A stretch of 64,000 nt of DNA from Pedobacter boryungensis. GTDB taxonomy: Bacteria > Bacteroidota > Bacteroidia > Sphingobacteriales > Sphingobacteriaceae. Below the pieces are notes generated by a model. The model searched no databases. It was not told where the DNA came from and saw only the letters and a list, made by a program, of their open reading frames with translations. Position numbers and translations under genes: made by a program. Positions 56,798 to 64,000 of this stretch are shown here, piece after piece; the first letter of the stretch is position 1, and the number at the start of each line of letters is the position of its first letter. The DNA is taken from NCBI RefSeq assembly GCF_013204825.1, contig NZ_JABMKV010000005.1, forward strand, positions 62,001-126,000, in the 5' to 3' direction.

Positions 56798-57423
56798 TCA
56801 TCTTTGAAGATAATGAAGCCCTGAGAAATTCATTAGTGTATCTGCTTAATTCACATACAGATTATGTAGTTGTTGCAGATTTTAATAATGTAGTTGATGT
56901 TAAAAAACAGGTAAGCCAGTATAAACCTGATTTAGTGATTATGGATATTGATATGCCTGGAAAGGATGGCATATCAGGCGTAGAAGATATTAAGGAGGTA
57001 AGGCCACAAACTACCATTATTATGTATACCCAGTTTGAAGATGATGAAAGACTATTTAAAAGCATATGTGCAGGGGCAGATGGTTATATCTTGAAAAAAA
57101 CTTCACCAGAAAAGCTTTTCGATGCGATTACTGAAGTATTGAATGGGGGAGCTCCCATGTCGCCTATGATTGCAAAAAAAGTAATCAGTTCTTTTAAAAC
57201 TTCTCGACAAAAAGATAGTATTCAAATCAAGTATGATCTGACAAAAAGAGAAGCAGAAATTTTGCAGTTACTTACCAAAGGTTATAGTGTTAAACTGATT
57301 GCTCATGAAATGAACATTGCTTATGATACAGCACGTTCACATTTAAGAAACACTTACAGGAAACTTCAAGTTAATTGCGGTAAAGAAGCCATCGCAATTT
57401 TACTAGCTTCAAAAATTATCTAA
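56782..57423 (+). CDS. NarL/LuxR-type response regulator
   Basis: 213-residue cytoplasmic regulator. The receiver has an acidic pocket (IFEDNEAL), phospho-acceptor Asp55 (LVIMDIDMPGKDG), a Thr switch (IIMYTQFEDD) and Lys in YILKKTSPEKL. The LuxR helix-turn-helix is KREAEILQLLTKGYSVKLIA, then MNIAYDTARSHLRNTYRKL. It overlaps the kinase gene by 16 bases. It is the best local candidate to bind the shared promoter box, and might also serve the orphan kinase at 44317; both points are inference. Confidence 0.93.
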   Translation: MEQKLVIFEDNEALRNSLVYLLNSHTDYVVVADFNNVVDVKKQVSQYKPDLVIMDIDMPGKDGISGVEDIKEVRPQTTIIMYTQFEDDERLFKSICAGADGYILKKTSPEKLFDAITEVLNGGAPMSPMIAKKVISSFKTSRQKDSIQIKYDLTKREAEILQLLTKGYSVKLIAHEMNIAYDTARSHLRNTYRKLQVNCGKEAIAILLASKII

Positions 57424-57460
57424 TTGTTTTTGAGAACTTGAATTGTTGCTATAGATTGTA

Positions 57461-57865
57461 TTAAAAGTTTTCAATGTACTTTTTTACAGCGACTTCAAAA
57501 GCTTGTGGATCTGGTAAATTAGCTAGGTTTAAAGTAGTAGGTGGTAAATGGCTATATTTTTCAGTTAAATAACTATGCATCCATTTAAATTCTTCTGTTC
57601 CTTTAATTGACTTTCTACCATTGAAGAGTTTTTCAATGCCTAAAATTAAGGTGGAGGCACATTTCCAGCTCATTTCTTCGCCTTGAATAATAATACCAAT
57701 ACTGACTAATTTAGCTAAAGAGGGAACTACTTCTTCATAGGTTGGAATAGCGTGGTCCATGTAATCCCAATAGGAGATGATATTTCCAAGTGTAACTTCT
57801 TTTGTATCCGACCCCATATTGCGTATGCATTGAAGAGTCATAATGTCATGGTTAGAAAATTCCAT
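57461..57865 (-). CDS. Hypothetical cytoplasmic protein
   Basis: 134-residue mostly helical protein (MEFSNHDIMTLQCIRNMGSD, YWDYMDHAIPTYEEVVPSLA) with no signal peptide. The N-terminal part could be a winged-helix-like fold, but no family is recognised. Its ATG overlaps the stop of the upstream gene by one base (TAATG), so translation is coupled. Confidence 0.65.
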   Translation of the reverse strand: MEFSNHDIMTLQCIRNMGSDTKEVTLGNIISYWDYMDHAIPTYEEVVPSLAKLVSIGIIIQGEEMSWKCASTLILGIEKLFNGRKSIKGTEEFKWMHSYLTEKYSHLPPTTLNLANLPDPQAFEVAVKKYIENF

Positions 57866-58518
57866 TACTGTTTATTTTTAAAAGAATGTTCTCTTTTATG
57901 AAATTCACCATCGTTCCCATATTCCAAATAGCAAATGCTTTTATCAGTAAGTTTTTCAAATACTTTACCATTATTAAAAAGCCTTTCAGGGTCGAAACTC
58001 AGAGTTTCATGAACCTGGAAGCTCAAAATTTCTTGGTAAACATTATCGTCAAATTTTAAAATATGATAGGTATTCAATTGAGAATCATCAAGCCAGTTTA
58101 TCATATAACCAATTTCATCCACACCATCATCATTAATATCTCCGCAGTTTTCTAGTAAAGTTAACCCAGCTTGAAACGGAGAATTGCTAAGAGCATAGTA
58201 CTTTCTTTTCCCTAAACTGGAGTAAAGTCGAGTAGAGGGGTTAGATAATCGAATAAGACGAAGATTATTGGCTTTGTTGTTTAAATCCTGAACTTTAAAA
58301 GTTTCTTTGCCTGTTTTTAAACTGATGTATGATTCGGAAATAGTTTCTTCTTCCTGTCCGTTAAAATATCCCGAAATTTTTAAACGCTTTCCTTGTAATT
58401 TATTCGTCGAAATCTTTTGCAGATGTATAGCATGCATTTTCTGATTAGGAAAGCAAAAATAGAATAAGCCTAGGCTAATCCATAAAAAGAAAGTTGTGAA
58501 TAGAAAAAAAGATTTCAT
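57865..58518 (-). CDS. Secreted or anchored protein with an FG-GAP-like motif
   Basis: 217-residue protein with an N-terminal hydrophobic segment (FFLFTTFFLWISLGLFYFCF) that may be a signal or anchor. NCGDINDDGVDEIGYMINW near residue 128 resembles an FG-GAP/VCBS calcium loop, as in the gene at 52170. First gene of a two-gene operon with the 134-residue protein. Function unknown. Confidence 0.65.
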   Translation of the reverse strand: MKSFFLFTTFFLWISLGLFYFCFPNQKMHAIHLQKISTNKLQGKRLKISGYFNGQEEETISESYISLKTGKETFKVQDLNNKANNLRLIRLSNPSTRLYSSLGKRKYYALSNSPFQAGLTLLENCGDINDDGVDEIGYMINWLDDSQLNTYHILKFDDNVYQEILSFQVHETLSFDPERLFNNGKVFEKLTDKSICYLEYGNDGEFHKREHSFKNKQ

Positions 58519-58771
58519 AGATTTTATAAAATACCAGCAATGATACCTAAAATATGGAATTGTTTTTTTAGGCGAAAAAGTGATTGGATTAGTAATGGAT
58601 TAGTTTTTCCAGATAAACATGTAGCAATTTTATCTGGTGATACTTTTTGAATTATAGCATATAAGAATGAAATATTGGTTTTTTCATCATGAAGACTGTT
58701 TTGTCAAAAACTACTTATTGGTTTAATTTTTTTTATTGCTGTAGATTTTTTAATACTTTTTTTTCTAATTA

Positions 58772-58817
58772 CCCTCAAAAAGACGATAAAAAAACAAGTT
58801 TCCATCCCCATTTTTTG
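58772..58817 (+). promoter_or_regulatory. Weak seventh copy of the motif promoter, without an evident gene
   Basis: The core AAAAAGACGAT (58778-58788) aligned on its G gives a box start at 58772, and ATTTTTTG lies at 58810-58817, the same 38-base offset. The TA of the -7 consensus is missing. No convincing gene follows; a 58-codon hydrophobic frame starts at 58825. This lies in the 1.68-kb gap 58519-60198. Confidence 0.35.
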
Positions 58818-59073
58818 CTTGTTGATGAGCTCGTTAGAGGTGAAATGGGTTCTTTTTTTAGGAATTGAACTATTAAACAGTCATTATCCCTTTATTATGT
58901 CTTTAACTGGGACTGCCTTGCCAAAGATGTCGTCTAAAATCCCTTTAATTAACCTTGCTATAAGGCTGTTATTGCCAAATGTATATGGTGTTTTATACTA
59001 ATCTAAATCGTAATAGGTTATCAAATGTTAATAATTAGATGTTTACACGTATATAAGTAGGTGAAATATATAG

Positions 59074-59117
59074 TTTACACCCTGTTTACACCTTGTTTGC
59101 ACCCTGTTAACTCCTTG
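59074..59117. repeat. Four tandem 11-bp direct repeats
   Basis: TTTACACCCTG, TTTACACCTTG, TTTGCACCCTG and TTAACTCCTTG follow each other without gaps. The period is close to one helical turn, so a protein could contact the same face repeatedly. No adjacent gene start makes the target clear. Confidence 0.7.
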
Positions 59118-59260
59118 TTAAATTTAGATGTATAAACAAATAAACTGCTCCAAAAGAAGGTTGAATTATTTTTTAAGAAAGATTTCGGATTAAGCTTTTT
59201 TTCAAAGCGTAGCCGAGAACTTAGCGCTTAGCGAAGCTAAATCTTAAGTATAAGTATTTG

Positions 59261-60043
59261 TTTAAAGATTTCTCCATTTCGCTGCGCTCCAGTCGAAATG
59301 ACGATTTGTTGTTTGTCAGCTTTTTGCAGCGGGGGCATCAAAATTCTAAGCTACCGTCATTTCGAGCGTAGCCGAGAAATCTTTGAACTTTGCGCTAAAA
59401 CAACATAGTGATTAGTGAGCTAAATCTTTATTATAAGTGTTCGTTCAAAGGTTTCTCCATTTCGCTGCGCTCCAGTCGAAATGACGGTTTGTGTTTGCAA
59501 AACGTTTCGTTTAAAGGTTTCTCCATTTCGCTTCGCTTTAGTCGAAATGACGTTTGTAAATGTATTTGTTTAAAGATTTCTCCGTTTCGCTTTGCTCCAG
59601 TCGAAAGGACGGTTTGGATTTAAGTTGGTGGAGTGATTCGTTTCTATAGCTTTATCGTCCTTTCGGGTTAGTAGAAACCATGTGATCAGCAAAGCTAAAT
59701 TTTTGTGTTGTTAAAGATTATTGGTCGTTAAGAGGTTTCTCCGTTTTGCTGCGCTCCAGTCGAAATGACGTTTGTGTTTGCAAAAGGTGTTCGTTTAAAG
59801 GTTTCTCCGTTTTGCTGCGCTCCAGTCGAAATGACGGTTTGTGTTTGCAAAAGGTGTTCGTTTAAAGGTTTCTCCGTTTTGCTGCGCTCCAGTCGAAATG
59901 ACGGTTTGTGTTTGCAAAAGGTGTTCGTTTAAAGGTTTCTCCGTTTTGCTGCGCTCCAGTCGAAATGACGGTTTGTGTTTGCAAAAGGTGTTCGTTTAAA
60001 GGTTTCTCCGTTTCGCTGCGCTACAGTCGAAATGACGGTTTGG
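59261..60043. repeat. Degenerate to near-perfect tandem array of a 66-67-bp unit
   Basis: Each unit has a 43-base core, GTTTCTCCGTTTTGCTGCGC followed by TCCAGTCGAAATGACGG, and a spacer GTTTGCAAAAGGTGTTCG. The last five units start at 59735, 59801, 59868, 59935 and 60002 (66 or 67 bases apart) and are nearly identical. Earlier units (cores near 59266, 59451, 59517, 59577) are diverged, and one core at 59353-59384 is inverted. The core is an imperfect palindrome of a type scattered between genes in this phylum. Open frames here only translate repeats. Confidence 0.85.
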
Positions 60044-60057
60044 GTTTAAATCTTATT

Positions 60058-60103
60058 ACCCCTAAAAGACGATATATAAACCTATATCATAAGCTTATTT
60101 TTG
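60058..60103 (+). promoter_or_regulatory. Motif promoter P5, before the lipoprotein gene at 60199
   Basis: ACCCCTAAAAGACGATAT (60058-60075) starts 38 bases before TATTTTTG (60096-60103), a perfect -7 element, with the ATG 95 bases further on. It begins 15 bases after the end of the tandem repeat array. Confidence 0.65.
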
Positions 60104-60198
60104 CCCCATTCAATAAGCTAGGGTAGGTGTAAATCTATCAATATCAGGGTTTTAGGTGAAACCGTGATCATGCTTCATCACATTTAAAAATACATATC

Positions 60199-60903
60199 AT
60201 GAAAAACTATTTTAAAACATCAGCCTTTGTAATTATTTTGGCATTCACTTTTTTTTCTTGCAAAAAGAAAGACAGTCAACCTAGCACTCCATTAAAATCA
60301 GAAATTGCTGTAAAAATTAAATCAGGTAATTTGGTTTCACCAATTGCTTCAGGGACAAAAGGTACGGCAAGTATAAGCTGGTCTAACTATAACGTAATTT
60401 TAGGAGACGTTTCTTTTTCAGGAACAAAAGATGGTGTTCCTGCATCGCCTTTTACTATTCCAAGTAAAGAATTTGAATTTAAAGATGGTTCCAAAGCTGA
60501 TCTTTTAGGAACGCTATTAATTCCAGAAGGAAGTTATTCAAAATCACAGTATACATTAAACTTTAAAGCAAGGACAGGAAATGCACTTGAAATCTCAGGT
60601 GTATATACTGATGTTAATGGAATTGCATATACTATTAAATTTGTTTGTAAACAGGAGGTTGCTTCAATTGCGGTTGGTGAAGATAAAATTATCAAACCAA
60701 CGCAAAACTATTTAGTTGATATCATCATGGATTGGGACAAGTTGAGTGCTAACATCACAACATCTGATTTAGCAAATGTAACTTACATCTCTAAAAATTC
60801 AATACTGATTGATGAAACCAATAACCCAGATTTATACGCAAAGTTTAAAAATAACCTTTCTACTATTGCACATTTTACTTATAACCAAAGTAAAGATTTT
60901 TAG
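60199..60903 (+). CDS. Lipoprotein of unknown function
   Basis: 234-residue lipoprotein (lipobox FFSC, then KKKDSQPS). The mature part is beta-rich (AVKIKSGNLVSPIASGTKGT, SWSNYNVILGDVSFSGTKDG, LLGTLLIPEGSYSKSQYTLN). It resembles small Bacteroidota lipoproteins with an immunoglobulin-like or DUF4382-like sandwich, but I cannot name the family. It has its own motif promoter and a strong terminator, so it is monocistronic. Confidence 0.7.
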   Translation: MKNYFKTSAFVIILAFTFFSCKKKDSQPSTPLKSEIAVKIKSGNLVSPIASGTKGTASISWSNYNVILGDVSFSGTKDGVPASPFTIPSKEFEFKDGSKADLLGTLLIPEGSYSKSQYTLNFKARTGNALEISGVYTDVNGIAYTIKFVCKQEVASIAVGEDKIIKPTQNYLVDIIMDWDKLSANITTSDLANVTYISKNSILIDETNNPDLYAKFKNNLSTIAHFTYNQSKDF

Positions 60904-60921
60904 TTAAAATTTTGAAATTGG

Positions 60922-60955
60922 AAAAAGCACAGCTCATGTAGCTGTGCTTTTTTTT
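60922..60955 (+). terminator. Rho-independent terminator after the lipoprotein gene
   Basis: AAAAAGCACAGCT (60922-60934) pairs with AGCTGTGCTTTTT (60940-60952) across a 5-base loop, continuing into further T. The following gap (60904-61365) also holds promoter P6 and a possible 43-codon leader frame. Confidence 0.9.
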
Positions 60956-61130
60956 GCTATTTAAAGGGCTGAATATTTGTGAATTATAAGTGTATTTCTT
61001 TACTAGTTTTTTAGCAATGAGTTGGTGAAAAAAAAATATCTTTTTTAAAAAATAGAATTCATGGTTTTGCCATAATACGTGTATTTCTACCCCTTTCTAG
61101 TCTTTTTAAGGACTAAACAGTAGCTACTTC

Positions 61131-61176
61131 CACCCCAAAAGATGATTGATGCGGCTTTTCTTAGTCGATAATTTTA
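61131..61176 (+). promoter_or_regulatory. Motif promoter P6, before the collagen-like protein gene
   Basis: CACCCCAAAAGATGATTG (61131-61148) starts 38 bases before TAATTTTA (61169-61176), one mismatch from the -7 consensus. The first 17 bases are identical to P1 and P4. The ATG of the collagen-like gene is 189 bases further on. Confidence 0.65.
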
Positions 61177-61221
61177 TAACAGTTTAAAATAAGTATTAAT
61201 CCCTTTTCAAACTAATCAAAT

Positions 61222-61353
61222 ATGTTTAATATCTATTCAAAAAAATCTTACGGATTCTTTCTTCAAAAGTCTCCTTTGCTCATTCAGAAAAAAACTGCAA
61301 TGGAAGCTAATACATTGGCTAAAAATGCCTTAAGCCAATCATCACTCATTTAA
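61222..61353 (+). CDS. Possible 43-residue leader peptide
   Basis: A short frame from ATG 61222 to TAA 61353 (MFNIYSKKSYGFFLQKSPLL... ending QSSLI) lies in the leader between promoter P6 and the collagen-like gene, ending 12 bases before its ATG. It is basic at the N-terminus and Ser-rich at the end. It may be chance; the only support is position. Confidence 0.25.
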   Translation: MFNIYSKKSYGFFLQKSPLLIQKKTAMEANTLAKNALSQSSLI

Positions 61354-61365
61354 AAATTTATATCT

Positions 61366-64000
61366 ATGAAAACATATCTTAAGTTAGCGTTATTGTCTTT
61401 CGTTTTTGTTGTCATTACAAAAACAACTTTCGGACAAGGGAATGTAGGTATCGGAACAAAAACGCCCGACCCAAGTGCATTATTAGATTTAACTTCTAAT
61501 AATTCGGGATTACTTATTCCTAGAATGAATACCAATGAACGTTTGGCCATTCTTAATCCAGCTAATGGATTAATGGTATATGATACCGATTTGGGCTGCG
61601 TTTATTTCTACGAAGCGGGTCAGAAACAAAAATGGAATTCAATTTGCCAGATCTCTGGAAGTGGAATTTTAACAGGGAACACACCGCCAACGGCTACTTT
61701 ACCAGTTAATCCTTCTCCAGGAAGTTGGTATATAGATTTAGTGACTAAAATACTTTATGGTCCCTATAATTCGACTACAGGCTGGCCAATGCCAGGTATT
61801 CCATTGGCTTCAGGTGCTCAAGGCCCAGCAGGACCGGCGGGTCCAGCGGGAGTTCAAGGTCCGGTAGGTCCTATAGGAGCAAAAGGTGCAGATGGAAATG
61901 GTATTCAGACCACAACCGCTAACCCAAATGGTACAATAACTTACACCTATACAGACGGTACAACATTTACCACTCCAAACTTAAAAGGTCCAAAAGGTGA
62001 TGTAGGAGCTACGGGTGCAACTGGTGCTCAAGGCCCGATAGGACTAACTGGCCCAGCGGGCCCAGTGGGTGCAACAGGTTTAACTGGTCCCGTAGGTCCA
62101 GCGGGTGCTCAAGGCCCAGCAGGTCCTACAGGAGCAAAAGGTGCAGATGGAAATGGTATTCAAACGACAACAGCTAACCCCAATGGTACAATAACTTATA
62201 CGTATACAGATGGTACAACATTTACAACGCCAAACTTACAGGGTGCTACAGGTGCAGTTGGTCCTGCCGGTCCAGTCGGAGCAACAGGTCCAGTAGGTCC
62301 GGCCGGTGTTCAGGGTCCAATTGGTGCACCAGGTCCAGCGGGTGCTCAAGGCCCAGCAGGTCCTACAGGAGCAAAAGGTGCAGATGGAAATGGTATTCAA
62401 ACGACAACCGCTAACCCCAATGGTACAATAACTTATACGTATACAGATGGTACAACATTTACAACTCCAAACTTACAAGGTGCTACAGGTGCAGTTGGTC
62501 CTGCCGGTCCAATAGGTTTAACAGGTCCTGCTGGTGCAGTAGGTCCGATAGGTCCACAAGGCCCAGCCGGTGCAAATGGAGCTGATGGTTTACCTGGTGC
62601 GGTTGGTCCTGCTGGAGCAATAGGTCCACAAGGTCCCGCTGGCCCTATGGGTGCAACTGGTGCTACAGGCGCAATTGGTCCTGCCGGTCCAATAGGTTTA
62701 ACGGGTCCTGCAGGTCCGATAGGTCCACAAGGCCCAGCCGGTGCAAATGGAGCTGATGGTTTACCTGGTGCGGTAGGTCCTGCTGGAGCAATAGGTCCAC
62801 AAGGTCCCGCTGGCCCTACGGGTGCAACTGGTGCTACAGGCGCAGTTGGTCCTGCCGGTCCAATAGGTTTAACGGGTCCTGCAGGTCCGATAGGTCCACA
62901 AGGCCCAGCCGGTGCAAATGGAGCTGATGGTTTACCTGGTGCGGTTGGTCCTGCTGGAGCAATAGGTCCACAAGGTCCCGCTGGCCCTACGGGTGCAACT
63001 GGTGCTACAGGCGCAGTTGGTCCTGCTGGTCCAATAGGTTTAACAGGTCCTGCTGGTGCAGTGGGTCCGATAGGTCCACAAGGCCCAGCCGGTGCAAATG
63101 GAGCTGATGGTTTACCTGGTGCGGTAGGTCCGCAAGGTCCCGCTGGTCCTACGGGTGCAACTGGTGCAGTTGGTCCTGTTGGTCCAATAGGTTTAACAGG
63201 TCCTGCTGGTGCAGTAGGTCCGATAGGTCCACAAGGCCCAGCTGGTGCAAATGGAGCTGATGGTTTACCTGGTGCGGTAGGTCCGCAAGGTCCCGCTGGT
63301 CCTATGGGTGCAACTGGTGCAGTTGGTCCTGCTGGTCCAATAGGTTTAACAGGTCCTGCTGGTGCAGTGGGTCCGATAGGTCCACAAGGCCCAGCCGGTG
63401 CAAATGGTGCTGATGGTTTACCTGGTGCGGTAGGTCCGCAAGGTCCCGCTGGTCCTACGGGTGCAACTGGTGCAGTTGGCCCTGCCGGTCCAATTGGTCC
63501 CCAAGGTCCCGCTGGTGCTGATGGTTCACTGACCGGTCCAGCTGGAGGAGATTTATCAGGAACTTACCCTAATCCAACGGTAGCAAAAATTCAAGGGGTG
63601 GGTGTAAGTACTACACCGCCTATAGCAAATCAGGTATTAACTTATAATGGAACAAATTGGGTGCCTGCTACTCCTGCAGCTGGTGGTACCACAAATATAT
63701 ATAACACTGATGGCGCTTTAACAGGTGCTAGAACGGTAGCAATGTCGGGTAATAATTTAAGTTTCACGGGAACTGGAAATGTAGGTATTGGCACCGCCCC
63801 AACAAAAAAATTAGATGTTGATGGGGATGTCCTATTTAGAAAAGCACAATATGTGAATACACGAACAGACCCTTCTCCAGCTTTAACTATACTACCAGAT
63901 GATTACCATATTTTGTGTACAAACGTAGGTACAGTAAATATTACCATGCCTGATCCGACCCTTTTTAAGGGAAGAATTTTAATCATAAGTATGGCATTTA
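61366..64000 (+). CDS. Collagen-like (Gly-X-Y) repeat surface protein, partial
   Basis: At least 878 residues; the gene runs off the window. A signal peptide (ending TKTTFGQ) is followed by [20 protein letters not shown] and [20 protein letters not shown], the usual N-terminal region of Bacteroidota tail-fibre-like proteins. Long Gly-X-Y collagen stretches (about 150-720) are interrupted three times by [20 protein letters not shown], a beta-type insert. After the collagen part come [15 protein letters not shown] and [20 protein letters not shown]. The reading frame stays open across all repeats. It probably forms a trimeric, fibre-like surface adhesin; export route and C-terminal anchor are outside the window. 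Confidence 0.85.
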   Translation, partial: MKTYLKLALLSFVFVVITKTTFGQGNVGIGTKTPDPSALLDLTSNNSGLLIPRMNTNERLAILNPANGLMVYDTDLGCVYFYEAGQKQKWNSICQISGSGILTGNTPPTATLPVNPSPGSWYIDLVTKILYGPYNSTTGWPMPGIPLASGAQGPAGPAGPAGVQGPVGPIGAKGADGNGIQTTTANPNGTITYTYTDGTTFTTPNLKGPKGDVGATGATGAQGPIGLTGPAGPVGATGLTGPVGPAGAQGPAGPTGAKGADGNGIQTTTANPNGTITYTYTDGTTFTTPNLQGATGAVGPAGPVGATGPVGPAGVQGPIGAPGPAGAQGPAGPTGAKGADGNGIQTTTANPNGTITYTYTDGTTFTTPNLQGATGAVGPAGPIGLTGPAGAVGPIGPQGPAGANGADGLPGAVGPAGAIGPQGPAGPMGATGATGAIGPAGPIGLTGPAGPIGPQGPAGANGADGLPGAVGPAGAIGPQGPAGPTGATGATGAVGPAGPIGLTGPAGPIGPQGPAGANGADGLPGAVGPAGAIGPQGPAGPTGATGATGAVGPAGPIGLTGPAGAVGPIGPQGPAGANGADGLPGAVGPQGPAGPTGATGAVGPVGPIGLTGPAGAVGPIGPQGPAGANGADGLPGAVGPQGPAGPMGATGAVGPAGPIGLTGPAGAVGPIGPQGPAGANGADGLPGAVGPQGPAGPTGATGAVGPAGPIGPQGPAGADGSLTGPAGGDLSGTYPNPTVAKIQGVGVSTTPPIANQVLTYNGTNWVPATPAAGGTTNIYNTDGALTGARTVAMSGNNLSFTGTGNVGIGTAPTKKLDVDGDVLFRKAQYVNTRTDPSPALTILPDDYHILCTNVGTVNITMPDPTLFKGRILIISMAF
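61816..63530 (+). repeat. Nested coding repeats of the collagen-like gene
   Basis: Three copies of a roughly 110-base block start at 61876, 62131 and 62368 (255 and 237 bases apart). A longer block beginning GGTCCAATAGGTTTAAC starts at 62506, 62686, 62857, 63028, 63181 and 63334, and a diverged one at 63487. The spacings are 180, 171, 171, 153, 153 and 153. Every one is a multiple of 9, so length changes keep the Gly-X-Y register. Confidence 0.85.

Noticed and set aside
59147..59178. Further box-like sequence GCTCCAAAAGAAGGTTGA on the plus strand
   Set aside because: Aligned on AAAAG, no TAnnTTTG-type element lies at the 38-base offset, and the box is degenerate.
59735..60043. CRISPR array
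   Set aside because: Units are repeated in full, including the would-be spacers, and no cas genes are near; it is a plain tandem repeat.
58819..60126. Open frames across the repeat-rich gap (58819-59001, 59408-59623, 59908-60126)
   Set aside because: The last two only translate repeat units. The first has no start signal or family resemblance, and would be leaderless from the weak seventh promoter.
61100..61119. Minus-strand box-like GTCCTTAAAAAGACTAG near P6
   Set aside because: The offset position reads TATGGCAA, and no minus-strand gene start follows.
61816..63530. Possible frameshift within the collagen-like repeats
   Set aside because: Repeat spacings are all multiples of 9, and the frame read from ATG 61366 is still open at the last full codon of the window.
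1..64000. Insertion sequences, prophage or integrative element
   Set aside because: No transposase, integrase, relaxase or phage structural gene was recognised on either strand.

Overview
The window looks like a chromosomal segment of a Bacteroidota bacterium, most likely a Pedobacter-like member of the Sphingobacteriaceae. The evidence is AT-rich DNA, a SusC/SusD pair, two type IX secretion (T9SS) type B C-terminal domains, promoters of the TAnnTTTG class, few Shine-Dalgarno sequences, and TPR-containing HisKA_3 histidine kinases. I see no transposase, integrase, phage gene, CRISPR array or rRNA.

0-9.9 kb is mostly housekeeping: the 3' half of acetyl-CoA synthetase, a CsbD-like stress protein, a large secreted MG2-like protein, a periplasmic M16 peptidase, surE, a small membrane protein, lpxB and a CsgG-fold secreted protein. 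9.9-26.8 kb is a polysaccharide utilisation locus for alpha-mannan or high-mannose N-glycan: a LacI-type regulator, two mirror-image operators, SusC, SusD, GH92, GH2, a ROK kinase, GH125, a basic-secretory-protein metallopeptidase and a second GH92. The second GH92 has Gln where the first has the presumed catalytic-acid Glu, which suggests it may act on mannose phosphodiesters. A TPR histidine kinase/LuxR response regulator pair follows on the opposite strand.

29.9-37.6 kb holds a tRNA-Ala(GGC), a soluble multi-PAS histidine kinase, a single-domain receiver, DUF2252 and low-affinity iron permease-like genes, and several unrecognised small genes. 37.6-39 kb is intergenic DNA with dispersed repeats.

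39-64 kb is the most unusual part. Two giant T9SS cargo proteins, two paralogous TPR histidine kinases (one with a LuxR regulator) and two paralogous lipoproteins are interleaved, as if a surface protein-sensor-lipoprotein module had been duplicated. The segment continues with small secreted proteins, a repeat-filled intergenic region, a lipoprotein and a collagen-like protein that runs off the window. Six promoters here, on both strands and in front of unrelated genes, share an 18-base box close to CACCCCAAAAGATGATTT. In all six it begins exactly 38 bases before a TAnnTTTG-type -7 element. This looks like an undescribed regulon that links surface adhesins, a sensor kinase and lipoproteins.
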